NCBI RefSeq assembly: GCF_001507335.1
Contig: NZ_LMAH01000001.1
Location: 124,001-188,000 of the forward strand
Direction: 5' to 3'
Length of the DNA: 64,000 bases
From: Chryseobacterium sp. JAH
GTDB taxonomy: Bacteria > Bacteroidota > Bacteroidia > Flavobacteriales > Weeksellaceae
This document shows positions 34,083-43,408 of this stretch, piece by piece. Made by a program: the position numbers and the translations under genes. How positions within the stretch are numbered: the first letter of the stretch is position 1; each line of letters begins with the position of its first letter. Below the pieces are notes generated by a model, which was not told the origin of the DNA, did not search any database, and saw only the letters and a program-made list of their open reading frames with translations.

Positions 34083-34736
34083 TTAAGCTAGTTTCTGAGA
34101 ATCTGCAATAAACTGAGCCAATCCGCTGTCTGTTAACGGATGCTTCAATAAACTCAATATTGGAGGAAGTGGTGAAGTAATAACATCAGCACCAATCTTT
34201 GCACAGTCAATAATGTGCATTGAGTGACGGATAGATGCTGCTAAAATTTCAGTTTCGTACATATAGTTATCAAAAACCAATCTGATTTCTTCGATTAGGT
34301 TTAGTCCGTCAGTAGAAATATCATCTAATCTTCCCAAGAAAGGAGAAACATAAGTAGCACCTGCTTTAGCTGCTAAAAGAGCCTGTCCGACAGAGAAAAT
34401 CAAAGTACAGTTGGTTCTGATTCCTTTGTCTGAAAAATATTTTAATGCTTTGATACCGTCTTTAATCATTGGTATTTTCACCACGATATTTGGGTGAATT
34501 GCTGCCAGCTCATCACCTTCTTTAATCATCTCTTCATACGTAGTAGAAAGTACTTCCGCAGAAATATCTCCGTCTACGATCTCACATATTGCTTTGTAAT
34601 GATTTTTAATGGCTTCAGCTCCCTGAATTCCTTCTTTTGCCATTAATGAAGGGTTTGTGGTTACTCCATCTAGAATCCCAAGATCTTTAGCTTCTTTAAT
34701 TTGCTCTAAATTAGCAGTGTCAATAAAAAATTTCAT
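34083..34736 (-). CDS. fsa: Transaldolase / fructose-6-phosphate aldolase family
   Basis: The 217-residue protein belongs to the short MipB/TalC branch of class I aldolases. The Schiff-base Lys is in [12 protein letters not shown] (near residue 83), and [29 protein letters not shown] at the start is typical. Members either transfer dihydroxyacetone units in the non-oxidative pentose phosphate pathway or cleave fructose 6-phosphate. Sequence alone does not decide; a role as the main transaldolase is the usual annotation in this group. A -7 box lies upstream at 34755-34762. Confidence 0.9.
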   Translation of the reverse strand: MKFFIDTANLEQIKEAKDLGILDGVTTNPSLMAKEGIQGAEAIKNHYKAICEIVDGDISAEVLSTTYEEMIKEGDELAAIHPNIVVKIPMIKDGIKALKYFSDKGIRTNCTLIFSVGQALLAAKAGATYVSPFLGRLDDISTDGLNLIEEIRLVFDNYMYETEILAASIRHSMHIIDCAKIGADVITSPLPPILSLLKHPLTDSGLAQFIADSQKLA

Positions 34737-34754
34737 ATAATAGATTTATTCTTA

Positions 34755-34762
34755 CAAAGATA
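34755..34762 (-). promoter_or_regulatory. -7 box of the transaldolase gene
   Basis: On the minus strand TATCTTTG lies 18 bases before the ATG. Confidence 0.55.
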
Positions 34763-34841
34763 ACGAATACTTTTAATTGAGGCACGAGAATGAAGGTTCG
34801 ATTTCATTATCCGTATTTCTAAATTTAATTAGTAAAAACCT

Positions 34842-34849
34842 TAATTTTG
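34842..34849 (+). promoter_or_regulatory. -7 box of the YdeI-like gene
   Basis: TAATTTTG ends six bases before the ATG at 34856; the mRNA may be leaderless or nearly so. It excludes the TTG at 34847 as a start. Confidence 0.5.
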
Positions 34850-34855
34850 TTTGTC

Positions 34856-35344
34856 ATGGAAAAGAGTCATTTCAAAACTCAGCTCGAAATCATAGGAATC
34901 AATCCTTTTGTATTCTTACCAGATGAAGTCTTATCTAGAATTTTTGATCAATCGGGTAGAGATAAAAGTCCCATTCCCGTAAAAGGGAAGGTAAATGGTA
35001 AAGACTTTAAACAAAATTTAATGAAGTACGCCGGCGAATGGAGATTGTATATCAATCTCACCATGCTGAAAGATTCACCCAAAAGAATCGGTGAGGTGAT
35101 TGAAGTCTTCGTTGAGTTTGATGATTCTGAAAGAACCATTTCCATTCATCCTGATCTAGAAACAGCCATTAGAGAAAATGCGATTGCAAAAATAAATTTT
35201 GATCAACTTACTCCTTCTGCAAAAATGGAACTCATCCGCTACATCAACAATTTAAAATCTGAAGCAGCCATTCAGCGAAATATTGAGAAAATACTTAAGT
35301 ACTTATTAGGTGAAACTGATTTTTTTGGTAAAAGAATAAAATAA
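34856..35344 (+). CDS. DUF1905/YdeI-family protein
   Basis: The 162-residue protein combines an N-terminal DUF1905-type barrel (about 1-90, with PVKGKVNGKDFKQNLMKYAGEWRLYIN) and a C-terminal YdeI/OmpD-associated helical segment (LTPSAKMELIRYINNLKSEAAIQRN). It has no signal peptide and no known enzymatic role. It converges on the TPR gene through a shared hairpin. The start is set by the -7 box. Confidence 0.8.
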   Translation: MEKSHFKTQLEIIGINPFVFLPDEVLSRIFDQSGRDKSPIPVKGKVNGKDFKQNLMKYAGEWRLYINLTMLKDSPKRIGEVIEVFVEFDDSERTISIHPDLETAIRENAIAKINFDQLTPSAKMELIRYINNLKSEAAIQRNIEKILKYLLGETDFFGKRIK

Positions 35345-35360
35345 GTAGAAGCAAAAAAAA

Positions 35361-35388
35361 AATAATCCGAGAAATTTCCCGGATTATT
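35361..35388. terminator. Bidirectional terminator between YdeI-like and TPR genes
   Basis: AATAATCCG and CGGATTATT form a stem; the T-run is long on the minus strand, where it ends the TPR gene... the arms also follow the plus-strand gene closely. Confidence 0.75.
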
Positions 35389-35392
35389 TATG

Positions 35393-35944
35393 CTATGAAT
35401 TTAAAGCTTTACTTAGTTTCAATGCATCCTGATTGCTTGGGTCATACTGCAGCGATTTTGCAATATACTCTTTTGCTTTGGCAGGATTTGTTTGTTGCTC
35501 TGCAAAGGCAATATACAGATACGCATATGCCAAACTTTTCTTATTCTGCTCCAATTCCTGAGGTTTTACTGTAGCAATATACTTTTCGTAAGCAATTTTT
35601 GCATTGGCATCATCCTTAGCAGACTGATAGGCATATCCTTGGCTGTAATAAGCAGGTGCCCAATCAGGTAAAAGGACAGATATTTTTTTCCATGTATCAA
35701 TTGCATTTGGCCAGTCGGCAGCATCTTGATAAGCTGTTGCTAGTTTTGCTAATGATTCTGAATCCTTAGGATTGGTTTCGATTTGTTTTTTAAGGGCATC
35801 AACAGTTGGGTTAGTTTGTACCGGAGTTGTTGTAGTAGCCTTCGCAGTATCTGTAGGTGTCGTTTGTGCATTCACAAAACCAGCAGTTCCTACAAGCATT
35901 AAACCTAAAAAAAGATTTTTAACATTACTTTTAGTCATTTTCAT
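35393..35944 (-). CDS. Secreted TPR-repeat protein
   Basis: The 183-residue precursor has a signal peptide (cleavage near GFVNAQ) preceded by MKMTKSNVKN; the second Met is also possible as start. A Thr-rich linker follows, then about three TPR units (SESLAKLATAYQDAADWPNAIDTWKKI, APAYYSQGYAYQSAKDDANAKIAYEKYI, KEYIAKSLQYDPSNQDALKL). TPR proteins act as scaffolds; periplasmic location is inferred. No partner is obvious in the neighbourhood. Confidence 0.82.
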   Translation of the reverse strand: MKMTKSNVKNLFLGLMLVGTAGFVNAQTTPTDTAKATTTTPVQTNPTVDALKKQIETNPKDSESLAKLATAYQDAADWPNAIDTWKKISVLLPDWAPAYYSQGYAYQSAKDDANAKIAYEKYIATVKPQELEQNKKSLAYAYLYIAFAEQQTNPAKAKEYIAKSLQYDPSNQDALKLSKALNS

Positions 35945-36067
35945 AATCTTACATTTTTTAAAATTCTATAATTTAAAATTCAATAATAATTCCATAAAAT
36001 CTCAAATTTTAGAAGCTTTAAGTTTTTTTAGAAAATATTAACTGATTAGTCTTTTTTTTAGCGTAAT

Positions 36068-36099
36068 TTTTGATTCATGTCGGTTTGGGTTTATCTTTG
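36068..36099 (+). promoter_or_regulatory. Promoter of the dipeptidase E gene
   Basis: TTTTG (36068-36072) and TATCTTTG (36092-36099) are spaced by 19 bases, a textbook Bacteroidota promoter, 41 bases before the ATG. Confidence 0.7.
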
Positions 36100-36140
36100 T
36101 AACTCAACAGTTTTTAAATAATCAAGATAAATTATTTTGT

Positions 36141-36833
36141 ATGAACATTATTTTAGCCTCTACATCTACACTTTTTGGTGGGCAGTATTTAGAATATTTA
36201 AGAGAAGAATTAAAACAATTATATAAGGGTATTGATGAAATTATTTTCATTCCATTTGCACGACCGGGCGGGATTTCTCACGACGACTATACAGAGAAAG
36301 CGCGTTCTTTTTTTGAAACAATCAATATCACCATAAAAGGTCTACATGAGTTTGAAGATAAAAATAATGCATTAGACAATGCTAAAGGCTTTTTCACAGG
36401 CGGCGGAAATACATTCTTGTTGGTGAAAACGTTACATGAAGAAAACCTGATGAGTCTATTAAAACAGAACATAGAAAACGGAAAACCTTATTTGGGATGC
36501 AGTGCTGGAAGTAATATTGGAGGACAAAACATGAAAAACACCAACGATATGCCTATCGTTTACCCACCAAGTTTCGATTGTATGGGATTGGTTCCTTTTA
36601 ATATTAATCCTCATTATTTGGATCCAAACCCGGAGTTGAAACATAATGGAGAAACCAGAGAAACCAGAATCAAAGAATTTTTAACGCAGAATAATATCAA
36701 AGTTGTCGGGCTTCGTGAAGGAAACTGGATTCGAAGAGTGGACGATAAAATAACTGTAGAAGGAAGCGAACGGACAAGAATATTTGAAAGAGAAAAAGAA
36801 CCATACGAAATTGAATCTGGCAGTCAGCTGTAA
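36141..36833 (+). CDS. pepE: Dipeptidase E (S51 family)
   Basis: Peptidase E hydrolyses Asp-X dipeptides in the cytosol. The 230-residue protein has the nucleophilic Ser in LGCSAGSNIGG (near residue 120), GFFTGGGNTFLLVKTL before it, and FNINPHYLDPNPE with the His/Asp region after it. Size and order match the family. It has its own promoter; the PBP4-like gene follows 41 bases later but also has a -7 box. Confidence 0.92.
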   Translation: MNIILASTSTLFGGQYLEYLREELKQLYKGIDEIIFIPFARPGGISHDDYTEKARSFFETINITIKGLHEFEDKNNALDNAKGFFTGGGNTFLLVKTLHEENLMSLLKQNIENGKPYLGCSAGSNIGGQNMKNTNDMPIVYPPSFDCMGLVPFNINPHYLDPNPELKHNGETRETRIKEFLTQNNIKVVGLREGNWIRRVDDKITVEGSERTRIFEREKEPYEIESGSQL

Positions 36834-36850
36834 TTTCAGATCTTAATTTT

Positions 36851-36858
36851 TATATTTG
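36851..36858 (+). promoter_or_regulatory. -7 box of the PBP4-like gene
   Basis: TATATTTG lies 16 bases before the ATG at 36875. Confidence 0.5.
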
Positions 36859-36874
36859 AATAAACATTTCCTAA

Positions 36875-38248
36875 ATGAAAAAATCATTTGCATTAATACT
36901 GTTTTCAACCCAAATAATTTTTGCTCAAAACATCAGTCAAAAATTAGACGAGGTAACAAAAAATCTAATGAATTCTTCATTAGCAGTTTCATCAAACCTG
37001 TCTTTTTATGTTGCTGACGAGAGTGGAAATCTAATATATGAATTTCAGGGAAGTAAAGGACTTTCAACAGCTTCAACGCAGAAAATCTTCACTGCCGCCG
37101 CCGCTTTGGAAACTTTAGGAAAAAATTACACGTATAAAACAACGTCAGCCTATTCAGGTACAATTTCTAATGGAAATTTAAACGGAAACCTGCTCATCAC
37201 CTCCAATGGTGACCCTACATTAGGAAGTTGGCGTTATGAAGGCTATAAACCTGAAAATTTTAAACAAAAACTATTAGAAGCCATTAAGAAGTCCGGGATT
37301 ACAAAAATATCGGGTGACTTGATTATTGATGACTCCTATTTTGACCATCAGACGATTCCTGGAGGCTGGCCATGGGATGATTTGGGAAATTATTATGGTG
37401 CAGGTGTTTGGGGTGTCAACTGGCGCGAGAATCAGTTTGATATCAATATTAACGGAACCGATTTTAAAAATTTCTCTTATCCTTTAGCCGGAATTAAATG
37501 GTTAAATGATTTGAAAGCAGGAGGAAGTTCAGATCAAAGTCTTATTTTCACAGCTCCGTATTCTGATGTTGCTTTGATTAACGGGAGCTTGCCTGCCGGA
37601 AAAGTAACAACCGTTTCTGGGGCTGTTCCTAATCCTCCTTTGCAGTTAGGAGTAGAAATACAAAATTGGCTGAAAGATTCAGGAATTGATTTTTCAGGAA
37701 AAGTGTTAACCAATTCTCGATTAGAAATTGAAGGAAAAAAAGCTTTAGATTTCCCCAAAAGCAACATCATACTCTCGTATGATTCTCCAACTTTAGATAA
37801 AATCGTTTATTGGTTTCTGAGAAAATCTGTGAACATGTATGGAGAGAATTTCATTAAGACTTTAGCAAAAGAAAAGAAAGGAAACTCCAGTTTTAAAAGT
37901 GGAGTAGTCTATCTCAGAGAATTCTGGAAAGGAAAAGGTATCAATACAAGCATGATAAATTTTGCCGATGGAAGCGGACTTTCTCCCCAAAATTACGTCT
38001 CGGCAAAAGCAGAAGTCCAGGCCTTACTTTATGCAAAAAAACAATCTTGGTTTGAATCCTACTATGACGGATTTCCCACTCAGGATAATGGGATGAAAAT
38101 GAAAAGTGGTACAATGAGAGATACAAAATCCTACGCAGGTTATCATACATCAAAAGAGGGCAAAAAATATGTTTATTCCATCATCATCAATAATTATGAA
38201 GGAAGCGGAAGTACAGAATTGCAGAAAATTTTAAATGTTTTAAAATAA
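36875..38248 (+). CDS. dacB: D-alanyl-D-alanine carboxypeptidase/endopeptidase, PBP4 type
   Basis: This class C penicillin-binding protein trims or opens peptide bridges in peptidoglycan. The 457-residue precursor has a signal peptide ending in IIFAQ. The S13 family motifs are SxxK in STQKIF (near residue 68), SxN in KSVNMYGEN (near 310) and KTG as KSGTM (near 410). The TAYSGTISNGNLNGNLLI region belongs to the family's inserted domain. A histidine kinase gene begins seven bases after its stop, which implies one transcript and possible envelope sensing. Confidence 0.92.
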   Translation: MKKSFALILFSTQIIFAQNISQKLDEVTKNLMNSSLAVSSNLSFYVADESGNLIYEFQGSKGLSTASTQKIFTAAAALETLGKNYTYKTTSAYSGTISNGNLNGNLLITSNGDPTLGSWRYEGYKPENFKQKLLEAIKKSGITKISGDLIIDDSYFDHQTIPGGWPWDDLGNYYGAGVWGVNWRENQFDININGTDFKNFSYPLAGIKWLNDLKAGGSSDQSLIFTAPYSDVALINGSLPAGKVTTVSGAVPNPPLQLGVEIQNWLKDSGIDFSGKVLTNSRLEIEGKKALDFPKSNIILSYDSPTLDKIVYWFLRKSVNMYGENFIKTLAKEKKGNSSFKSGVVYLREFWKGKGINTSMINFADGSGLSPQNYVSAKAEVQALLYAKKQSWFESYYDGFPTQDNGMKMKSGTMRDTKSYAGYHTSKEGKKYVYSIIINNYEGSGSTELQKILNVLK

Positions 38249-38255
38249 AAATCAA

Positions 38256-39410
38256 TTGAAAAAAAGATCCATTTTTTCCAGATTCAACAACTGGTTTATT
38301 TTTTCTCTGATGACCTTAGTTGTTGTAGCAATAGTAATTGCTTCCACTTTGGTAGTTAATTACTTAAAGAAAGAGGAAGTAAAAAGGGTTGATATATTGG
38401 TTAAAGCTCTAAAATTTCAGCAAGATATTACCCCAAGTCTGGAGGTTCAGGAGCTCCTTCTTGCCATTTATAGTTCTAATACAACGATTCCGGTCATCAT
38501 TTTAGACAAAAATGATCAGATTATAGAATACAAACATTTACCCAAGCGAATTGGTGATGATTCTCAGGAGATCATTTCTTTGGCCAAAAGAATGGAAAAA
38601 AAATATCCTGCTATAGCAATAAAAGTACAAGGAGGCAATGACCAAATTGTTTATTATGACAACTCGGAAATGCTTAATAATCTCCAGTACTTTCCTTTTC
38701 TGCTCGGATTTTTTGTTCTCTGTTATTTCCTGTTTTCCTTTTGGTTTTTAAGAACGGTAAAAAAAACCGATGAAGGTTATCTTTGGGCAGGTTTAGCCAA
38801 AGAAACTGCACATCAAATCGGTACCCCTTTATCATCGATGATGGGGTGGATGGAAATTATGAAGCTCGAAAACCCGGAGTCTGACGGAGTGCTTGAAATA
38901 GAAAAAGATATCGAAAGATTGCGTACTATTTCAGAACGATTTTCTAAAATAGGTTCAGTTCCTGAACTTAATGATATGAATTTTAATGAAACCATTCAGG
39001 AGAATTATGATTATTTGAAAACAAGAATCTCTAAGAAAATAAACTTTACACTTCTTCTTCCAACATACAGTATTTTGGTCCCTCACAATAAAATTCTGAT
39101 GAGCTGGGTTATTGAAAATTTAGTCAAAAATGCGGTTGATGCAATGAAGGGACAGGGAGTCTTACAGATGTCTGTTTTTGAACGCAACAAAAATATTTTG
39201 GTCGAGGTAAAAGATAATGGAAGTGGCATGACTAAATACCAGGCTCAAAACGCTTTCAAACCTGGTTATTCTACAAAAAAACGAGGATGGGGATTGGGTT
39301 TAAGTTTAGCAAAAAGAGTAGTGCAGGAATACCATAACGGTGATATTAAGATTTCGCAAACTGAAGTTGGAAAAGGAACAACTTTTAGAATTCTTATTAA
39401 AAAAGGATAA
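38256..39410 (+). CDS. Sensor histidine kinase, membrane-bound, TTG start
   Basis: The 384-residue protein starts at TTG (KKRSIFSRFNNWFIFS), since no ATG is in place and the gene begins seven bases after dacB. It has two membrane helices (about 14-36 and 143-168) flanking a small periplasmic sensor region. The catalytic part has the H box in ETAHQIGTPLSSMMGWME (His near 186), the N box NLVKNAVDAM (near 288), DNGSGM and GWGLGLSLAKR. No response regulator is adjacent; the window's only one is the HTH-less protein at 18240-19424. Pairing with dacB suggests a cell-wall signal. Confidence 0.88.
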   Translation: MKKRSIFSRFNNWFIFSLMTLVVVAIVIASTLVVNYLKKEEVKRVDILVKALKFQQDITPSLEVQELLLAIYSSNTTIPVIILDKNDQIIEYKHLPKRIGDDSQEIISLAKRMEKKYPAIAIKVQGGNDQIVYYDNSEMLNNLQYFPFLLGFFVLCYFLFSFWFLRTVKKTDEGYLWAGLAKETAHQIGTPLSSMMGWMEIMKLENPESDGVLEIEKDIERLRTISERFSKIGSVPELNDMNFNETIQENYDYLKTRISKKINFTLLLPTYSILVPHNKILMSWVIENLVKNAVDAMKGQGVLQMSVFERNKNILVEVKDNGSGMTKYQAQNAFKPGYSTKKRGWGLGLSLAKRVVQEYHNGDIKISQTEVGKGTTFRILIKKG

Positions 39411-39476
39411 TTGCATTTCATTTTTTCAATGCATCTAAAACCACAATCTAAAAGGCCAAAAGCAAAAAAAAATCAC

Positions 39477-39484
39477 TATTTTTG
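39477..39484 (+). promoter_or_regulatory. -7 box of the ABC ATPase gene
   Basis: TATTTTTG ends four bases before the ATG at 39489, again a leaderless arrangement. Confidence 0.5.
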
Positions 39485-39488
39485 AAGC

Positions 39489-40157
39489 ATGATTAGAGCA
39501 AGCAACATCCATAAATCTTATGGAAATCTGGAAGTTTTGAAAGGTGTAGACCTGCACATTAAAGCAGGTGAAGTAGTTTCAATTGTTGGGGAATCAGGAG
39601 CTGGAAAATCTACACTTTTGCAGATTTTAGGAACTTTAGACAGTCCTTCAAATCCTAAAAATTATCATACGGAAATTGCTCTGAACGGCGAATCATTCAT
39701 TCATATGAGTGATAAACAGATTTCAAGATTTAGAAATCAGAACATCGGTTTTGTTTTTCAGTTTCACCAACTTCTACCCGAATTCACAGCTTTGGAAAAT
39801 GTCTTGATTCCTACGAAAATTGCGGGTGCCAACGAAAAAGAGGCAACAGAAAAGGCATTTGATCTGTTTGAAGATTTGAAAATTGCACATCGATTGCATC
39901 ACAAGCCTAATCAATTATCAGGAGGTGAAGCGCAAAGAGTAGCGGTTGCCAGAGCTTTGATTAATTCTCCTAAAATTATCTATGCTGATGAGCCCACTGG
40001 GAACTTAGACTCAAAAAATGCAGATGACCTTCACAGATTATTTTTTGATTTAAGAGATAAGTACAATCAGACATTTGTGATTGTAACACATAATCCTAAT
40101 TTAGCTGAAATCACAGACCGAAAACTCGTCATGAAAGACGGACTGATTATAGAATAA
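39489..40157 (+). CDS. ABC transporter ATP-binding protein (LolD/MacB type)
   Basis: The 222-residue ATPase has Walker [12 protein letters not shown] (near residue 35), Q-loop [12 protein letters not shown], signature [15 protein letters not shown] and Walker [13 protein letters not shown]. The [15 protein letters not shown] stretch fits the LolD group, which drives release of lipoproteins from the inner membrane through LolC/E. No permease gene is adjacent, so the partner is elsewhere. The L,D-transpeptidase gene follows 47 bases later on the same strand. Confidence 0.88.
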   Translation: MIRASNIHKSYGNLEVLKGVDLHIKAGEVVSIVGESGAGKSTLLQILGTLDSPSNPKNYHTEIALNGESFIHMSDKQISRFRNQNIGFVFQFHQLLPEFTALENVLIPTKIAGANEKEATEKAFDLFEDLKIAHRLHHKPNQLSGGEAQRVAVARALINSPKIIYADEPTGNLDSKNADDLHRLFFDLRDKYNQTFVIVTHNPNLAEITDRKLVMKDGLIIE

Positions 40158-40204
40158 TTGCCTATCAATTTAGTTTTATATAAATTTAAAACACACTTTT
40201 TCTG

Positions 40205-40777
40205 ATGAAACAATTTATTTTTCTGTTTCTCTTTATTCTATCTTGTTCTAAAACGCAATCTCAGCAAAGTCACTTGGTTTTGCCTGCTGCAAAAGTTTCT
40301 GAAATCAAAGAGTTCTTGAAAGGTAAAAATTACAATCAGGATATTGCTGTTTTTATTAATTTTAAAACACATTCAGGAAAGTATCGGTATTTCGTTTACG
40401 ACTTAAAAAAAGATAAAATTTTACAGAAAGCAATTGTTTCTCATGGCTCGGGTTCAGTTATTTCTAAATCGAATGCCCTGAAATTCTCAAATGTAGAAGG
40501 TTCTTATCAGTCTTCTGTCGGAAAGTATGAAATCCGTGAAAATTATATCGGCAAGTTCGGAAAAGCTTATAGATTGCAAGGCTTGGGTTCTACAAACAGC
40601 AATGCGATGCAGCGTGCAATTGTTCTCCATTCTTATGATTGTATACCCAATCAGGAATCGGAAAATTTAGCCTGTTTGAGTTTAGGTTGCCCAATGCTTT
40701 CCAAAATTGCTTTCAATCAAACAGCAAAATATATTGACCAGTCAAAAAAAACAATTATTTTATACGCTTTTTACTAA
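40205..40777 (+). CDS. L,D-transpeptidase-family lipoprotein
   Basis: The 190-residue precursor has a lipobox FILSC (Cys14). The rest resembles the murein L,D-transpeptidase catalytic domain family: IVSHGSGS, SSVGKYEIRENYIGKFGKAY, then VLHSYDCIP and the catalytic Cys in LSLGCPML. Such enzymes join or attach to peptidoglycan peptides. An anchored enzyme with this Cys motif fits wall modification in the periplasm. radC follows 27 bases after the stop, with no functional link known. Confidence 0.8.
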   Translation: MKQFIFLFLFILSCSKTQSQQSHLVLPAAKVSEIKEFLKGKNYNQDIAVFINFKTHSGKYRYFVYDLKKDKILQKAIVSHGSGSVISKSNALKFSNVEGSYQSSVGKYEIRENYIGKFGKAYRLQGLGSTNSNAMQRAIVLHSYDCIPNQESENLACLSLGCPMLSKIAFNQTAKYIDQSKKTIILYAFY

Positions 40778-40804
40778 ATTTACTTTTCGTTTAAACTTCT
40801 AAAT

Positions 40805-41482
40805 ATGTCCATTAAATTTCTTGCTGAAGATGACAGACCCAGAGAAAAATTTTTACTGAAAGGTAAAAATTCACTTTCTGATTCTGAACTTTTGGCAATT
40901 ATCATGGGAAGCGGAAGTCGAGATGAAACGGCCGTAGAATTAGCACGGAAAATTTTAGCTTCTGTCAATAACAATTGGCATCAGTTGAGCCTATTAACGA
41001 TAAAAGACCTTACTAAATTTAAAGGAGTAGGAGAAGTAAAAGCAATCTCTATAGCAACAGCATTGGAAATTGGTAGGAGAAGGGCTAGCCAGGAAATCCC
41101 TGAAAAAGCACAGATTTCAAGCAGTAAAAATGCGTACCAAATCCTGAAACTTCATATGGCAGATCTAAGGACAGAAGAATTTTGGGCCATTTTTCTGAAT
41201 CAAAGCAATAAAGTGATTCATATTGCACAGCTTACACAAGGCGGGATTAATCAGTCAATTGTTGATATCCGTATTTTGTTTAAAACAGCTTTAGATTATT
41301 TTGCCACAGGAATTATTATTTCGCACAATCATCCGTCCGGCAATTTAAAACCAAGTGCAGAAGATATCAATATCACAAAAAAAATTAAGGAAGCAGGAAA
41401 TCTAATGAATGTTCAGCTGCTTGATCACCTAATTATTACACAGAATTCTTATCTAAGTTTCGCAGACGAAGGATTACTATGA
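40805..41482 (+). CDS. radC: RadC family protein (JAMM domain)
   Basis: The 225-residue protein has an N-terminal helix-hairpin-helix region (KFKGVGEVKAISIATALEIGRRRA) and a C-terminal JAMM metalloprotease-like domain with HNHPSGNLKPSAEDINITKKI (His, His and Asp ligands) and LLDHLIIT. RadC was once tied to recombination repair, but this has been withdrawn for E. coli and the role is open. Its stop overlaps the start of the next gene by four bases (ATGA). Confidence 0.92.
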   Translation: MSIKFLAEDDRPREKFLLKGKNSLSDSELLAIIMGSGSRDETAVELARKILASVNNNWHQLSLLTIKDLTKFKGVGEVKAISIATALEIGRRRASQEIPEKAQISSSKNAYQILKLHMADLRTEEFWAIFLNQSNKVIHIAQLTQGGINQSIVDIRILFKTALDYFATGIIISHNHPSGNLKPSAEDINITKKIKEAGNLMNVQLLDHLIITQNSYLSFADEGLL

Positions 41483-42396
41483 TTAAAAGGCTGAAATACA
41501 AGGAAATAGATTTCGTTAAATATACTAAATGTTTAGAAAATTCTGAACAGAGGAAATATTCCGCTGCAAAAGATTATCTCGATATTACTTCAGATAAAAA
41601 CTGGGAATTATTGGTTTACAATGATTACGAAGCGGTAATGCCCATTCCGTTTGTATTGAAATTTGGTTTGAAAATCGTTCACAATCCTATGCTTTGTCAG
41701 CAATTAGGAATATTTTCGGCCATCGATTCTGTTGAAATTAATGAGGAATTTCTTTCTTACTTAGAAAAAAATTATCTCATCAGAATTTATCCTTTCAATG
41801 ATGCAAACCATTTTAATTCAGATTTAAAAAAGAAAAAAAACTATATTATTTATCCTGATTCTTACGAAAATGTATATTCAAAGTATTCTCCCAAAAGAAA
41901 ACGAAAGCTAAGGTCAGAAGAAGAAATTCTAAGAAATTCTGAAATACAGGTCATTAAGTTTAATGAAGCTGAAAAATTCATTCAGTCAAACTTTTTAGGT
42001 GCCAATAAAGAGAATGATGTTGCCCGATTTATAGGGATCTTCAAAAAATTTTCACATTCTGAATATGTCTTTTTTTATGCATATTATTTTAAAAGTCAAA
42101 TAACAAATGTGATTGCAGTTTACTCAGATGAAAAAACCAATGCATTGCTGGGAACATTTAATGATAAAAATTATGTGAAATTTTCCGGAGCTTCCATTCT
42201 TATAGATAATGTCTTAAAAGAAAATATAGAAAAAAAGATTTTTGATTTTGAAGGAAGTGAATTGCCCAATGTTGAAGAGTTTTTCCGAGGTTTTCGTCCC
42301 GACCTGAGACCTTTTCCGGTAATTGAGTCATCAAAAAAGGATCTACTATTTAAATTATTAAGTCCAAAATATCTTTTCAAATATTTCTATAAATAA
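41479..42396 (+). CDS. GNAT/FemAB-like acyltransferase, unassigned
   Basis: The 305-residue protein has no clear signal or membrane segment. It opens with RLKYKEIDFVKYTKCLENSE and its second half reads like a FemAB/GNAT-type transferase (KYSPKRKRKLRSEEEI, then GASILIDNVLKENIEKKIFDFEGSELPNVEEFFRGF). Proteins of this type attach amino acids or acyl groups to cell-wall or lipid substrates. It overlaps radC by four bases and is followed 70 bases later by a PhyH gene. Family assignment is by pattern only. Confidence 0.6.
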   Translation: MIKRLKYKEIDFVKYTKCLENSEQRKYSAAKDYLDITSDKNWELLVYNDYEAVMPIPFVLKFGLKIVHNPMLCQQLGIFSAIDSVEINEEFLSYLEKNYLIRIYPFNDANHFNSDLKKKKNYIIYPDSYENVYSKYSPKRKRKLRSEEEILRNSEIQVIKFNEAEKFIQSNFLGANKENDVARFIGIFKKFSHSEYVFFYAYYFKSQITNVIAVYSDEKTNALLGTFNDKNYVKFSGASILIDNVLKENIEKKIFDFEGSELPNVEEFFRGFRPDLRPFPVIESSKKDLLFKLLSPKYLFKYFYK

Positions 42397-42466
42397 AGAC
42401 TCTAGTTTAGATTAATTCTAAATATTATTCTTAAATTTATACTGTAATTATCAACGAAATCCGGCA

Positions 42467-43399
42467 ATGCTCAATACAATCCGAAACTACAAATTTCCTT
42501 ATATCGTTTACAATTTTTTCAACAAGAAAAAACTGAAACACAATATTCCGCTTTATAAAAAATTTGGACTGGATAAAAGTTATTTTTCGAGTATTTCGAG
42601 CAAAGATTTTGCAAATCTTCCTGATGAAGACCGCAAAGTTGATTATCCAAAACTTATAGAAACTGATTTTTATAAAAATCTCACACCCGAAAATCAGAAT
42701 TCCGTGCTTGAATTTGATGACAAAGGTTTTTTAGTATTGAGAAATTTTCTGACGGAGAAAATCGCTGATCAGATCAATGCTGAGATAGACAAATTGATGG
42801 CAGATGGAACCGTAAAATTCCGCTATGGTGGTAAACTGATGTTTGTGATTCATCATTCTGAAATCATTAAAAATATTGGTAACGACAAAAGTTTACTTGA
42901 ATTTTTATCGGTTTTGATAGATGGCCAGGCAAAACTATTTCAAAGCATCAATTTCATCAACGGAAGTCAACAGAAAACCCACTCAGACAGTATTCATATG
43001 ACGACGTATCCGCTTGGCGGACTTTTAGGAGTTTGGATTGCTCTAGAAGATGTTGATAAAACAAACGGAGCTTTACATTACATTCCGGGAAGCCATAAGT
43101 TGCCATATTTTTTAAATTCGGATTATGATAATGAAGGTTCGGCTTTCAAAATAGGGAAGAAGAGTTATAAAGCATATGAAGAATTCCTTGATGAAAAAGT
43201 AAAAGAATTAGGTCTTAAAAAAGAAGTTTTCAAAGCAAAAAAAGGTGATTTACTGATCTGGCACGCCAATATTCTTCATGGCGGTGAACCCCATGTAGAT
43301 CAATCGAAAACCAGAAAGAGCTTAGTGTATCATTATTTTGACGAAAACAGTATTTGTTATCATGAGGTGACTCAACGGCCCGCACTTTTTGAATTGTAG
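42467..43399 (+). CDS. Phytanoyl-CoA dioxygenase (PhyH)-family Fe(II)/2OG oxygenase
   Basis: The 310-residue protein has the non-haem iron HxD motif in THSDSIHM (near residue 172), a distal His in WHANILHGGEPH (near 268) and the 2-oxoglutarate-binding Arg in KTRKSLVYHYF. The middle segment LGVWIALEDVDKTNGALHYIPGSHKLP is diagnostic. These enzymes hydroxylate lipids or small molecules. The neighbours are a FemAB-like protein and a FkbM methyltransferase, which suggests modification of a glycan, lipid or metabolite, but the substrate is unknown. Confidence 0.87.
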   Translation: MLNTIRNYKFPYIVYNFFNKKKLKHNIPLYKKFGLDKSYFSSISSKDFANLPDEDRKVDYPKLIETDFYKNLTPENQNSVLEFDDKGFLVLRNFLTEKIADQINAEIDKLMADGTVKFRYGGKLMFVIHHSEIIKNIGNDKSLLEFLSVLIDGQAKLFQSINFINGSQQKTHSDSIHMTTYPLGGLLGVWIALEDVDKTNGALHYIPGSHKLPYFLNSDYDNEGSAFKIGKKSYKAYEEFLDEKVKELGLKKEVFKAKKGDLLIWHANILHGGEPHVDQSKTRKSLVYHYFDENSICYHEVTQRPALFEL

Positions 43400-43408
43400 A
43401 TGAATTAC

